This document shows positions 1-13,400 of a stretch of 64,000 bases of DNA, piece after piece. The number at the start of each line of letters is the position of its first letter. Position 1 is the first letter of the stretch. A program made the position numbers and the translations under genes. The notes under the pieces were generated by a model. It made no database searches. It was not told where the DNA came from and worked only from the letters and a program-made list of their open reading frames with translations. Source of the DNA: Neodiprion pinetum (lineage: Eukaryota; Arthropoda; Insecta; Hymenoptera; Diprionidae); assembly GCF_021155775.2 (NCBI RefSeq), contig NC_060235.2, positions 42,566,701-42,630,700 of the forward strand, written 5' to 3'.

Positions 1-3000
1 AGAACGTAAAAAAGAATTTCGGTGAATACGTGAAACCGATGCTAACGCCTTTGTTCATTTTATTAACGAACTGCGCCGCGTCGTAGCAAAATTGAATTTA
101 ACCGCGATCGCGATATTTGCCTACGCTGTATAAGCAACCCGTAGTAATTCCACACCGCCAAGCCTTAACAACTTGACGTTACCTTGCACTTGATATTCAT
201 GCACCAGAAACGCAGCGGAACTCCGAACCGGCCGCCAAACGAGTCGTTGAAACCAGTTTCATCGCAGATCTCGATATTCAAACACTAGCATTTCGTATTT
301 ATCGGCATTATTATTCGATCAGAAAAAAAACTGTTCAGTCACAGTTCCCCAACATTGCGCAACTTTGGTTAAAATAACTTTTTTGCGTATCTTCTTTCTC
401 TCTATTTCCTTTTTTTTTTTTACTTCTTCGAGGCGCTGCCCTGTTTTTTTATCCTCTGATTAAATGACAAAATTGTATTAATTCGAGCTACGTTGACGAA
501 CACGTTGATCGGATTAGGCGATCATCCATTCGCTGTGTCGACTGTGCGTACACGCGTACACATCAAACTCCCAAGAGGCTTTCACTTTTTCCTGTACTCA
601 CGACTCGCAAGCATCTCGTCGCTCCGATTTGCTTCTCGCATTGACTTCAGGCTTGATTTACTCTCTTTTGCGAATCGTACAATGTAAGGAACAATCACCG
701 CACAGCTCCGACTCTATCCGTATAATTTAATAAATACTCTCGTTTCCCCGAGGCTCAAGTCGTGTAACGAACTGCAGAGCAACAAAATACCAAACGGCGA
801 ACGAAAGGCCGGAGTTAAAATCGGAATAAGCTTTATGATCGTGTAATTTTCTTGCCCAAAAACTTTGGACACTTTGCTATACTCTGACTCTTGTCAAAAA
901 CGGCAAAAAATTTTCGTTTACTCTGGAGAGTCCGGAAAAGGGTCGTTGAAAAATGATTAGAATTCTTTCTTCTGGCTCCTAGTTTAATTGCTTCATTCTC
1001 ACTCCGAGCTCCAAACATTTCAATTACCGGTTTCTGAGGCGGCCGAATGAGAAAGGCTCGAACTTCGGTCCGCCTCCGCAGAAATACTGTCCCTTTCGCC
1101 AGGGGATATACGCTGTGAAAAACGTAAGACCATTTATCTCCTTCAAGTCGTATCTCGGTTTTAACGCGTTGTAAGTTCTCACTTAAGGGGGTCGTCTAGT
1201 GTAAAGGCTGTTTCTTTGAAGGTTTTTTCAATATTTTTTTAAGACAAACTATTGAAATAAAATTTCTCGTCATTTTTACGCTTTATTTATCGGCATTTAA
1301 ACAAACTATATGAATTTTATTATACAGACGAAATATCAAATACAATAACCTAATGTATGCTGCCTGATAGGAACGTATGTAACAAAAAGTGTAGACGTGA
1401 TATCTCAAAAAGTACTTGACCGATTCTCCTAAAATTTTTGCAGCATCTTTATTATACCTATATCTGTAGCGTGAACTAGGATAATCATGATCGCTTAGCT
1501 AATCTGTATCCGCGAAAAAAAATTGAAATTTTGCTTTTTCCTTCATTTTTTTAACTCGTAAAACAAAAACTACCAACGAAGCGATCGCGTTTTCGTTTAC
1601 AGATGGTACTTGACTGCGGTGTCTTAATATCTTCATCCCACGTCCGATCCCCGAATTGCTTCGGTAAAAGAGTTTGCCACGGTCGTTGAAAAAGTTTCGC
1701 AACCCCGAGCCCTCGGCTTTTATGTATCCCCTTTACGGAAAAACTTCTACTACTTTGCTCTGACTCACGGTTCGACGATTAAACATTTCATTCACGTTTG
1801 ATCGATCGCCTTCACAGTCTCTCCTCGTCATAAACCGCACGACGTTGAAAACACCGAGATCTTGGAGTCGTGTATGTACTCGTTCAATTCTTTCCGTACG
1901 ATCCGGTAATTAATCGTGACTCTGATACGCGTTTCTCATGACGTGATGATCGATTCTCGGCTAACCGATAAATACATCCACCATAAAAATTCCGTTCTCA
2001 CGCAACAACGACACGACTGTAGTTAGATGCTCTGACTCTTCGTACCTCCAGCTTTTCGTCAGATTTTCATTCGCGCATTGACTCGACGTTAAATGCACCT
2101 GTCAAATTATGCACTTGGCTTGGCGCTGAAACTGAGCGGTTGAATTCGTTGCTCAACTTTAAACCCCGCGGACAAACCGTTCGTTTTTAACCCGGTTTCG
2201 TGCACGCGTAACTTTCTTTGTGTTGCATAACGGACCGAAACGCGTGTTCGCCTGTATCGATTTATTCATTCTCGCGTGTATGCCGGCACGTTATAACCGC
2301 CTGCAGTCAAACGCTTGACACTTTGATAATCGATATTTACGCGTTATACGTACACCTGCGACTTACACAGAACTCGACCAGCTCAGCCAGCTTTCAGGGC
2401 AATTTATTTAAGGCCGGTTTCAACATTTGCACGCGTCGGCGATGAGCTCGATGACAACCGTCGAGTCGTTGCGAGATCCTCAGATCTGGATAAGACAGTT
2501 GGGAGTGAAAAAAATAAAAACAACCACGATTAATCGCTCTCCGACGATTTTATCGGTCCGATCAGTTCACGGGACGGTTTAATGACGTCGTAACCGTGGA
2601 TTATGTAAACTAATATCTATGAGTATACCCTAACTGTTATTAATGATGTTTCGACGTATATCCAGAGCCACTTTACAGGCCTGCGAAGCTGACGATTAGT
2701 CGGTAATTTTCGTCTCGATGCGTTTGTAGCTTCGATTTTATTTCCAGTCTTAAGGGATTGGTCGAAAGGGTTGAAGAGACGATAGAGAAGCAATCGAGCA
2801 AAGCTTTTCGCAATTCGCGAATCTCAGAAATTCAAATCCCCCAGATAAGACAGAGTGAGAACAGGTGGAACATGATCTTGGTTTGGAAGTCGAATTGGAA
2901 ACGTACGCGGTGAGTCTTGGTAACTGAATTATTTACGTTCGGCAATGATCGGATCACAACCGGTGACCTTTCGTTTTCGAAAAACTTGAACCGACATCTT

Positions 3001-6000
3001 TACCACGAGATATCCGCGATTAATAATCATAGACGGCCAATAATATCATCCGTTGAGAATCGTTGGCTCGACTCGCAGCCGAGAGCAAGTTGCGGTCGTT
3101 AAAAAGCTGCATTCAGAAGTTGGTGAAACTCTATAATCGTGCTGATGGAATTCAGTGTCGTTCGCATAGGCGATGATTTCTAAATTCTCTTTATCCTTTA
3201 TCGGCCCAAAAAAAAAAAATAATAATAAGCCGGGCTGATCGACCAAACGATTTCTTCAATTCCCAAGCAATTATTTCAGAGAATCGTGGATCCTGCATAA
3301 ATATTTAAGAATTACCTGACATGCTCTGTAAGTGTGACCACAATTACTAGTTCCATGGTAAGTTAATAGCGTTTTACACCCGAACGAGAGCTGCAATATA
3401 TTTCCAAAACCCAACAAGTTCCAGCCATTCGGAAGACAGAATTTTCGTTAGGAATCTCATCCAAGATTCACGAAAACAAAATCGCACGTTCGGTATACAA
3501 GAAGGTGCCATAAATCGGAGGTATGTTTTTTGGTGAAAGTCATCCGGCCACCAGACTGCAACATCTTGCGGTGAAATTGAGGCCTATCCCCATGACCGCA
3601 TAGTAAGAGATGGACGGGTCATCGCCCATGACGAACCATCGCTCTATAGGACGTTACTTCGACCCTTGCAACGATGTCAAGTTCTTCGTCCAGCGCCGGG
3701 GTATATTCTCAAGGACAATGTCAACGTAGCGACAAGTATGCGACAGCGATTGTCACGTCGTGAGAATTTTCTTCGAAGACGAGTTGAAGAAAATGACAAC
3801 ACCCAATAATCGCAGAGCGTCGGGAGAAAGTGGATCTTTCGGCTTTTTCCACGATATTAATTGATCGTTCGATCATCCGTCCCCACTCGCCGAATGGATC
3901 GGAGTTTAATCACGATATTCAGAGACTCGATCACCCGTTCTAAACTTGTTTTTATTCGACGCTTCCAAATACACTATATACATATATTTCACAATCAGGT
4001 CCAGCTGTTTCAGCTGTTTTTAGCTTACTCCCCTCCCCCCATCTCACTCTCTATCTCTTTCTCACTGTCTTTGTCACGCAAATTGGATTCATAATCGCCG
4101 TTGCGTCCGGCGCTCCTTCCACCGTTACAACGTCCGAAACTCCAAAACAACCAGCCCCCAATCTTTTGAACGGAAGTGCGCATCTTTTGTCTTTTCGAGA
4201 GATTCATTGGCTGCTTCAGATTACTCGACTCTACCCCGGACATCCCAGAGTTATTCACTTCCTCCACTTTGTCCGAAATCAAAGTGAGTGAAAATCGAAG
4301 CTCCGCTCTGCCGGATGTTACGTCGCAACGTATTATCAACCTACGGAACATAGTTTCGATAAAAATAAATCAAAAAGTTTTAAGGTTTTTAAAAAAAAGA
4401 AAAAACAAAAAAAAAAAAAAAAGAAAACCGTCCCTGTCCTTGGCCTGGATGAAACAAAATATCTGTGAAATCGTTTGGTCGGTAAATTTCTTTCCCTTGG
4501 AATAACGCGTGGAGAAGAAAAATTCACGGCAAACTTCTCGGGCAAATGCAGAGGAGTGTGAAGTGAAGTCTGAACAACAAGTCGACTGTTAAAGACATTG
4601 CTCATAGTTGCGAGGTAAGCTGTCTGCTTCACAGGCAAGCGATTCCAACAAGCATTAAGTACAGGTATTAATATTCTTGCTCATGTCATGCATCTTTATT
4701 TATACGATCTACGAGCACTTTCTCGCCCATCGATTAGCATCTCTTCAACGAATTTTCACTCCCGTTTCCGCATCGGCAGACTCGAATGGCGTTGAGTGCT
4801 CGTAGGAATGTGCCTGTTTATCATTTTCCTCGGTAAAAACTGTTTCACGTTTATCGGAGTCTTTGGGGAAAAATATTTGACCGTTAACAAGCATTTCGCG
4901 TGTGGAAAACCTTTCTCACGACTTCTTCCTGACTGCTTAATCCGTTACGAAACTAACAGCACTACCTGCTTCCTCTCGTTTCAAGTTCCGATCTTTCGCC
5001 GAGTGAAGATTCGACGCTGACTCGACGTTCGGTCTGACCTTTACCGTGATCTTGGATTGGCTCTGGAAAGTTTAGATGGTCAGGTTGGAACATGGAAATA
5101 ATGGCCAAGGTTCGTGCTGGCGGCCAATGCCGGAGTTGAAAGGTGTTTTAAATTCTGAAATGAATATTCAATACGAAAATAAATTCACGAAAGAAACTGA
5201 CGGGATTTCGCAATGGCCAGAAGTGTTCTTCAAGCCAGTGCCTCAACAGACTTGACCCACAAAGAATTTTCACGACTTTGCGGAATTCCGTCATAACTTT
5301 TTGCCTCAATTTATATTGATGACGATCCGCCCGTCACTGGGTTTAAAAAATTTGGTCCCAGACATCGAGATTCTAGTTCACGGTTCTTGCTGTGACTACG
5401 CGATCCGGTCCACTAAATCGTCCGTAACTTTTTTCTTTCGTTTTGTCGAAGCGGTAATCGGTCCGATTGTAGAATAATTCGTTGCTTTGAGATTCTGCAA
5501 GGTGATAGTCCCAGTTATTGACCTTTTTTGGTTGGATATGTTTGATCCTTGTGTCCAAATTTACCAAAAAATAACTGCGAATTGACTTGGTTAGTGCAAA
5601 ATTTAATGAAATAATCGGTATTAACTGAGAAATAACTGAATTAGAAAATTAAGTCATGTTGATTAAAATTTATTTGGAAAAAATAATTTGAAACACCATA
5701 ATTAAGTTGGATTACATGAATTCATTTAAATTGATTCAACTCAAAAAATTATTCTGTCACACAACGGACTGACCCCAAACTTATCCAATTACAAGTGACA
5801 ATTAAATATGAATAAAAAATAAAACAACTCATACATTGATGAAAATCTAAAAAAAAAAAATCAAATTAGTAAGTGATAATTCGCGAGCCCCTTTCAAGGC
5901 ATGATGCATACATGAAACGATGATAATAGAATTTGATTTATTCCTCAAGTACCACGCACTAATTGAATTTTTTTTTTTTTTTTTTATGCATTTTCATCAA

Positions 6001-7364
6001 TGCACGAGTTATTATGTTTTTTATTCATACTTAATTATCATTTATAATTGAATAAGTTTGGGGTCAGTCTGATCCCAGTGTGGCAGCAGTGTGATTCCAG
6101 AGAAATGTGGAGGCTAAGGGTCAAGTTTCGATCATACTATTATTGTGAATTAACAAACATGTACTTGGCGGTATCATCTGGTTTGAATATTTTTTTGTAT
6201 GCAATGATTATGCGCATACATTTTTAATCAGAAAAAGTATTTTTGTGGATAATGACATTTTTGATGTACTTGGCAAAAGGTTTTTGCACCAATGGTGTTT
6301 TTGGGGCGTTTAGATCATACTTTTACCATTCTCCAATATGTAGTCCTCGTTTACACTGGACCTTACGTCAGTAAAAAAAAGAACACAAACTGTGTTAATT
6401 AAAATGATTGCGCACTTGTCCGCGTAATGATTATCAAATATAACTCAATAAACTCTTGAGATGAGCCAACGAAGGCAAGCAAACGGCCTGTAACAGCGAA
6501 AAGAACGGGTGTGAAAAGTATTGGCAAACTAACGAGAAAGGCTCGATGATATAAGGACAATGCCCGCTTGTTCCGTAAATAAAACACTTTCTTTACACGT
6601 CGATTGCATAAACTTGAGTCACTGGTTCATGACGACAGGCGCGTACGTGAAACTCGGCGTTAAAGCAGTAAGTATCAAACTGCCTGTAATTAAATAACCA
6701 TACGTGTCCCACTGTGATGATTATATGTACAATGTCGATGGAGGAATTCAACGGAACCGGAGTGATGCAAATCGTTTTCGCATATCATGAACAATCCACA
6801 TTTTCGGTGTCGTAGTAAAATGTAAAGGAAAATTCTCTAAATACTAACCTTACACTTTTTTGGTACGAAATATCAAACTTCATACCGTCTTCTAACTATC
6901 AAGAAAACTCCACAGAGTTTTTCTTATTTTTCGCAGAACTGGGATTGAATAAAAATTTGTCACAGATTCGACGCTGCATGCGATGAAAAGAAACCGGATT
7001 TTGTGGATTGTATTAATTAACTACTACCAACGAAGTCTTCGTATAAAATCTTTTATTACAGCTAAGATATTAGTACTGTTTGACATGCTAAGTACAAGAA
7101 TAATTATATTCCTTAATTAACTATTTACAACAATTCGTCAAATATGTAACGTATCGTTTTTCAAATAACGAGGTATAAATTATCAAGGCGTACAAAATCT
7201 ATGGCATCGTTAACGATGCACAAAGAAGCAAAGAATCTAATGTTCACTGGTATAAATACTACATCCACTATAACGGTCAAAGTGATCATGTGACTATTCC
7301 AATTGCCTGAAAATGATTGCCGATTTCTTGAGGTAGTTGCAAAAACACCTTTGGGTGTGTCGTG
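1..7364. other. Non-coding stretch, no gene recognised
   Basis: I see no exon with conserved protein content in this stretch. The open frames present are short and do not resemble known domains. The sequence is AT-rich with homopolymer A/T runs (for example near 410-420 and 5975-5995). The only structured part is the inverted-repeat element at about 5754-6086, listed separately. The far right end should hold the 3' UTR of the minus-strand pentraxin gene whose stop lies at 7365. Distant 5' exons of a plus-strand gene cannot be excluded by eye. Confidence 0.6.
5754..6086. mobile_element. Long-arm inverted repeat, MITE-like element
   Basis: The two ends are imperfect reverse complements over well over 100 bases. 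The left arm starts CTGTCACACAAC and runs into GACTGACCCCAAACTTAT; the right arm read on the minus strand starts CTGCCACACTG and runs into the same GACTGACCCCAAACTTAT. Similarity continues inward through the ATGAATAAAAAA and CATTGATGAAAAT segments to an A-rich block. There is no coding capacity, which fits a non-autonomous hairpin transposon. I could not define a target-site duplication, so the superfamily is undetermined and the exact ends may be off by several bases. Confidence 0.7.
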
Positions 7365-10300
7365 TTAAAAGTTCCCGCAGGAGCTCTTCGCGTTTTTCAC
7401 AATCGCGCCTCCGAAAACCTTGACCGGTGTCCTGGTCCAGGATATCAACATCTTTGATCCTCCGATGAAGGGACTACCTCTGCCGATCTCGCAGTGACTA
7501 TAAGTCAAGTGCATCAGCTGTAAGCCGAGAGGCTCTTTTCCTCCACGTCGCTTTGTTCGTCTCCGCATCGTTTGCCTCGTGTCCCTTTTACTCCTGTGAA
7601 CAATTTTCACTGCCAGAACTGGCCGTTGCTCGTCGCCCGTCTTCACGAGGGTCCCACCAAACCCTCCCTGATCTCCGAGATACTCCCTCAAAGTGCTTTC
7701 GAAAGCCCCCTCGCGTCTTTCGTTGACGATTTTCTTCGGATAGTCGATAAACCGGTTTGCCGCCGGTTTTGCGGTCAGCGTCTGACCGGTTCCTCCGGTC
7801 CTCCGGAAGTGATTGATTTCCGGACTTCTCTTGAATGCGAAATTCGAGTTCAACGATCCTGCGTCAATCCCATAACCCGAAGACGACAGGATCGAGTCTC
7901 GCCCGTTGTGAAAACCCTTCAGTCTGTCGAAAGCCGAGACCAGGAGAAGATTGAAGCCCACCACCGCGCCCTCGATTCCCTCTTCCAGTCCCTTGTCGAA
8001 GTCGGTGTACTCCTGACCCACGACTATGTCACCGCCGCTGGGTATCACACGGCCGGCCAGCTACGAAAACAGAAAAACATTATACTTCCAGATCATCCGA
8101 TGATGGGACTTCCGACATTGTCGCTCGCCGGGCAGGTGCAGTCGGTACAAACACTGCCAAGTCATGCCAGTTTACCAACCAGCTGAGCGAGAGATTGATT
8201 CTTGGGAACGTCTGCGAACCCGACCAACTTTTACGCCTACAGAGATCAGGACGAAAAGCATCCCGAGACAGTTAACTGACCCTTCGGAACTGCGGGACGA
8301 AGCTTTTCTCCTAACGCCTCGGCGTCAAAGTTTCGGATCTGAAGTACACCATCGCACTCGACTGATCCTTTGATCCCTGATCTGTGAGGATCTAAGTTCG
8401 CCGGGTTCTAAAACGACGACTCGAAGGAGGAAGAGCTTAACCCGAATGGACGGAGAGTCTGCTGACCTCAATGGCTTGGCCCTCGGTCGCCTTCTGCCCA
8501 TCGATCCAGACCGCGTACCGTCCGATCTGGTTATCCCAGCTCTGACAGACGTGGTACCATCGGTGCTCCTCGAAGCGGGTGGGATGCGCCATTATCTCGA
8601 CTCCCCCGACCTCGAGGTGGATGCTGCGACCAAACGGCGATATCCAAGAACGCACCAGCCGCTCTGACTCGTCCTCTGTTTTGACGGAGAAAATACAAGG
8701 TGTACACAGTGAGGAGATAAATATGCTTCTCGCAAGGAAGGGTATCCCAGGTCGATCTATCCGATTTCATTTCTTTTTCAATATGTTATAGTAGACTAAA
8801 AACCAAGCGACTGGTATTTTTCTTTTATCTGCGATTGAAGACCTTAAGGGGGTGAAACCACCTTCCAAAGTAAGGCTTGTCAAGGGACGATTTGGCAGCT
8901 TCACCTAAAAGAACATAATATTTTTTAAACAATCCAAGAAACTGCCAAATCGCTTCTTGACATGCCTTACTTTGACGGGTGGTTTCACCCCCTTGAAGTG
9001 TTGATTGACGGATAAAAAAAAATACGTATCACTTATTGTTAGTTTTTAGTCAACTATAACATATTACAAAATAAATTAAATCGGAGATACCGACCCGCGA
9101 TACCTTCCTCGTCAATGATTCACGAAATTGCAACAACGCGAACTCCGTGCTCCAAAAATGTTTGACTGGCCTTTTGTTCGTGCCCATTGTCAGTCAAGGC
9201 TGCACTTATATTAAGCAATTTCGAGCCGGACTTAAAAGGTACTGTTACCACATACTGCCCGACTCCCACGCGAGGTCAGGGCTTGGAAACAGAGCGTAAG
9301 TTACTTCTCTTTAATCACCTCAGAGCAAATCTCGTCATCTAGTTTTGGCCCCCTCTAATTCCTCGCTAAGCTCATGAGCTCAGCTGTCTAACTGTACCAT
9401 CGCTTACTCGACGCAGGCAAATTGCTCTTTTTGAATTAACGATAGAGCAAAAGGAGAGCTAATCAAATACCGTTAAGTCCTGATACTATCATTTTTCTTT
9501 TTTTTCTTTTGCTCTTGTCTCGACGCGTTTTTTCCGCTGCGACTCGTTTTCCATTCGAACGGCTGGTAGGCTTTGCGATTAGTGACTCACAGTAACCAAT
9601 GATACATGTGTTATATATTTTACCACTTACTTGAGTACGAAAATATCGAATGAGCGTACGTCAAGTTGAAGGACTTGACCCACAAACAAAAGGTAAATTC
9701 TTCGATTTCTGGTACCGGAAGCTCCCAGCGTAAGAACTGCAATTACATTACAATTGGTTTACTTTATACAATGAAAGTATACAAAATGGTCAACACGTAA
9801 ATGTCAGATGGAGATAATTACTGCTAAATGAAATTATTTGAGTTATGTACTTTTCGTACCTCGATATCGCGTTACAAAACAAATGGATTCTTTTGTTCCA
9901 CTGAAAAATTCAGCGTGCGAGAGTAATGAACGTTTTTACTCGACCGGAGATAAGAAGGATAAGCCGTTGCGTATTTTGAATCAGATAAACGCCCTCGCAC
10001 AGTCAATTAATGAGTTTCGAGTAGATGGGCACGATTCTCGCTTCGTTTCAAAACACCAAGTCCACATCTATAAAGATAAAAATCGGCACCCGTATTCTCC
10101 GTGTATACCGAGTACACACGTGGGTGTCATTCAAATTTCACAATTTAACTCCGTTCAAATCGTGCGGAGAATAATGCCCAGTTGGCTCTCTCGCTGCAGT
10201 TACTCTCATCATCGTCGACGGATTTCCCGCTATTTCTTTTTCGTCGTACGAATATCAAACAGCTCACCTGTATGTATCCCCTCTGGGTGAAGAGCACCTT

Positions 10301-10459
10301 GTGCATAGGCGTTTGTCGCTTCGTCAGGCCAACCGTGAAAACGTCGGTGATTACCGACGGGCTGGAAATGTGGTCGAATTGTCCCGCGGCTGGATAGGAG
10401 ACGATCACGATCAAGGTCTGCAACCGCAGAAGCCAACCGGCGATACTAAACTTTCGCAT
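7365..10459 (-). CDS. Secreted pentraxin-domain protein
   Basis: Four exons join in phase on the minus strand: 10459-10268, 9736-9631, 8675-8467 and 8060-7365 (about 400 residues as drawn). Exon 1 starts MRKFSIAG and carries a signal peptide (hydrophobic core about residues 10-22). Exons 2-4 build a pentraxin (LamG-like jelly-roll) domain: FTFCLWVKS with IFSYS, then WYHVCQSWDN and VWIDGQ, then the family signature GGDIVVGQE, and near the end SWTRTPVKVFGGA. Pentraxins are secreted calcium-dependent ligand-binding proteins; the ligand here is unknown. Between VVGFN and the late conserved SHCEIGRG lie about 130 residues that other pentraxins lack. They include a basic RRRTKRR stretch and may be a real insertion or an unspliced, stop-free intron. 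The start is the only upstream ATG followed by a signal sequence. The hairpin element at 8780-9065 sits in intron 2. Confidence 0.85.
8780..9065. mobile_element. Hairpin MITE-like element in a pentraxin intron
   Basis: Two arms of roughly 120 bases are imperfect reverse complements separated by a short AT-rich loop. The outer ends read AATATGTTATAGT on both strands. The best-kept inner block is AAGGGGGTGAAACCACC followed by CAAAGTAAGGC and CGATTTGGCAG. There is no open frame of note. It lies in the intron between pentraxin exons 2 and 3 and does not touch the splice sites. A target-site duplication is not obvious, so the family is unassigned. Confidence 0.75.
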
Positions 10460-13400
10460 TTTTACACTGTTGATTCGATCCTTTGTCCACTTTAAATATT
10501 GCGGATCGACGACACGAAGCACCGTTAACACTCGTGGCCAATCAAGTTTCGAATAAAACTGGGCTCGAGAGTCGGCTGTTATAATCGCGGCCGGAACTCC
10601 CGGTGTATCGCCGAATATCACCAATTCTCTATTGCCTAGAAAGTCTATAGTGAAAATAAGTCTATCTTTTTTTTCTTCCTTCTTCTTATTTGAACTCGCG
10701 GATTTATTTATGACGTTATATTTTCGCCAGATTCGTTTCCTTATATTTTCACAAACCAACGGCGATATGTCAATATCTACTTCATAATTGATATATAATG
10801 TATATCCACTCGCGAGTGGCCATCGTCCACCTCGTTGATGGTTCTATAGAATAATCGATGGAATTTATCTCAGTGTCGTTTCGTAATCAGGATCCAAAGG
10901 CCTTGTTTTATTTTTAGTCCTGTTCAAGTCGGATTCACGTCCCAGTTCTTTTTTTTTTACGTATGCAACGCACGAACCAAGCCTTGTTTATCTTCGCTGG
11001 ATATTCTCGTTTCACTCTCGAGGCACGTCAACTCCTTTTCCGGAACGTTACGTCAGGCCAGCCAATTATTTCCGCTCTCCGTCATTCGGTCCATAAGTTA
11101 ACCGTTGATCACCTGTTGGAACACTGAGTTGAAAACTGAGACACGGTCACGATATGGTGAATACGTCTGGAGTGACGGATGTTAAGGAGGTGGATGTTAC
11201 GAATCGGGATCGGATGTTGGTCGATTTGTCAATTGCGGCAACTCGAGGCGCCGGTTTCCGGTCTCACGGTTTACCGAAGAGATTTACAACTCCCCAACGA
11301 ATTGCGAACCTAACAATTTTTTGGTATGGGATCAAATTTCTAAGGTTACGAGAGCTCTGCGAAGCCCGTCTGATGATCATTTACTATTGGACCTTGAAAA
11401 ATGACCGTGGTCAGAAACCGATCGAGGGGATTTGATCACGGCGCCTTGATTTTCGATAATATCCCATCGATTCGAAAATTGAGCAATTTTATAAGGCGTG
11501 GCCGAATTGGGGTCGTGGGAACTGGGGAGAGGTCGACAGGGGTCGTAGGTCAAATCGTGAGTACGTTGATGTCGAAATTCTTATTCATTAGAACGGTTCT
11601 TTTTTTAACTTTTTTTTTTCAAGGTGCCATGCGAAATGTTTGTGATAAATACTAAAATAAATGAAAAATATTACAATAATTGGTAGCGACCTCTAAATAT
11701 TTTCCTACCTCCTCCAGGTTTTATGAAAATTTTTTTACAGTGGTACCATTAAAAAAAATTAAGCACCCTAGTACCTTTGGGGATCGAAATTAGACTCAAT
11801 GTTATTTCAAGTTTTTTATTCACATTTCTTCCTGCTAACGCTGACAGATTTTTATGATCAACTAACTGTCCGGGATACAATTTGGGATCTGGAGACAATT
11901 TTTTAACCAGTATAAATTAATCGCTGTGATCTTTTTCTTTGTGAACCGCTGCAGGTAAATTTCTTCCTGTATTCGAAATTCGCAGACATATTTTTGGCAT
12001 AAAGAAATGAAGGCGCGGTGAAATGTTTTGACATAAAAGAGGAGAAAAAGAAAGTCAATGTATTATGTACCGGATAATTCTTGAAACCTAACCGATCCGC
12101 CTAAACTTTCCAAATCTTGTGATATATCGCGAACCTCTTGCAGTATAAGATTGTGCAGTTTCCCTAATTAGTCAGGATTTATTGGGTTGAAATGAGGCGA
12201 ATACCGGGGACTTTACATCTCTTACGGATTTTCAAATCCTCCGAAGTTGGCGAAAGTGGGCCAGATGAATTCCAGGTTCAGTTTCGGAACACGGAAAAGT
12301 CGTTTGATTCTCGCGCAACGCGGGTGCAAAACAACTCGACATTGCTGTTTCCTCTTGTTCGATTCGCGCTTGTAATACTGCGCGATTTCTTTCCCAGTTC
12401 GATCAAGCCGCGACCCTTTGCTATATTACGCAACATTTTTCTAAATCTCTCTTAAACACCTCGACCCAGTCTCTGATCGTGAACGACGACGAAATGCCGT
12501 CTACGATACAAACGCGCGTTAATATCTACGACTGTTATACGTTGTTTTGACAAAAATGAAACAATGTTTTAAACTTTTTTAAATGCCGTTTCAACCGTCT
12601 TCCTAAAACGAAAGTTTACCTACTTTAACGAGAGACGTTTTCACACTGCGTCTGAAGTGAGTCCACTTTTCACCGTTGGTTCACTCGCACCTTCGATTCG
12701 CGTGAAAACCAGTTGCGAGTAAAACGAACCGAAGGCATACATACTTATACGTTCTTCTCCGTGTTGTTGTTTATTTTTATTACAGAGTGCCGGGTTATGC
12801 AGCTGATTTCCAACTTTTTTTTTTTTTTTTTGTTGCACCATTACGCTGCTTCGACACTGATTCGATCGGTTTTCGATTTCGGTGTGGAAAATACTTGCCG
12901 AAATAGTTTGAATGACAAGGGATACGCGTATATCGAACAAGGCAAGATCGAGGCGTTCTAATCGCAAATTAGCCACTTAAGCGGGACGTGTCCCAAGCCG
13001 TAATCGATAACTCGCGGCTAAAGTGCCGGAGGCTGCAGAATCGAGACCTGCTGCAACGGCCGAGTGATTACATGCCTGTAAACGGCGATCGATTCGACCA
13101 GATTGCAATATCGGTCTGACATCAACAGATCAGTGGACGGAAGTAATCGATTTGCAATAACCTGAATGTATCGCTTTGGGAGTATGCGAATATACGCGGT
13201 GACCCTTCATCACGAGGTTATCGATCATCGGAACGCTCCGCCTCACGGAGGAAATGACAAATATTATTTCAAATTACCGTGTTTCGGTGAGAAAAACCAG
13301 GGTACGTAAAGGGGATTTTTCCTACGTTGCTGCGATCCCTTAAAAGCTTCCAAAAAAAAGTTTCAAATATTTTTTATCACTTGTGTCAACTGAAATTTTT

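Noticed and set aside
7572..8186. 204-codon open frame on the plus strand over the pentraxin last exon
   Set aside because: It is antisense to a conserved domain and shows no family similarity; the GC-rich coding sequence simply lacks stops in that frame.
10145..10759. 204-codon minus-strand frame covering pentraxin exon 1
   Set aside because: Only the part from MRKFSIAG to the donor at 10268 is coding; upstream is 5' UTR or promoter and downstream is intron read-through.
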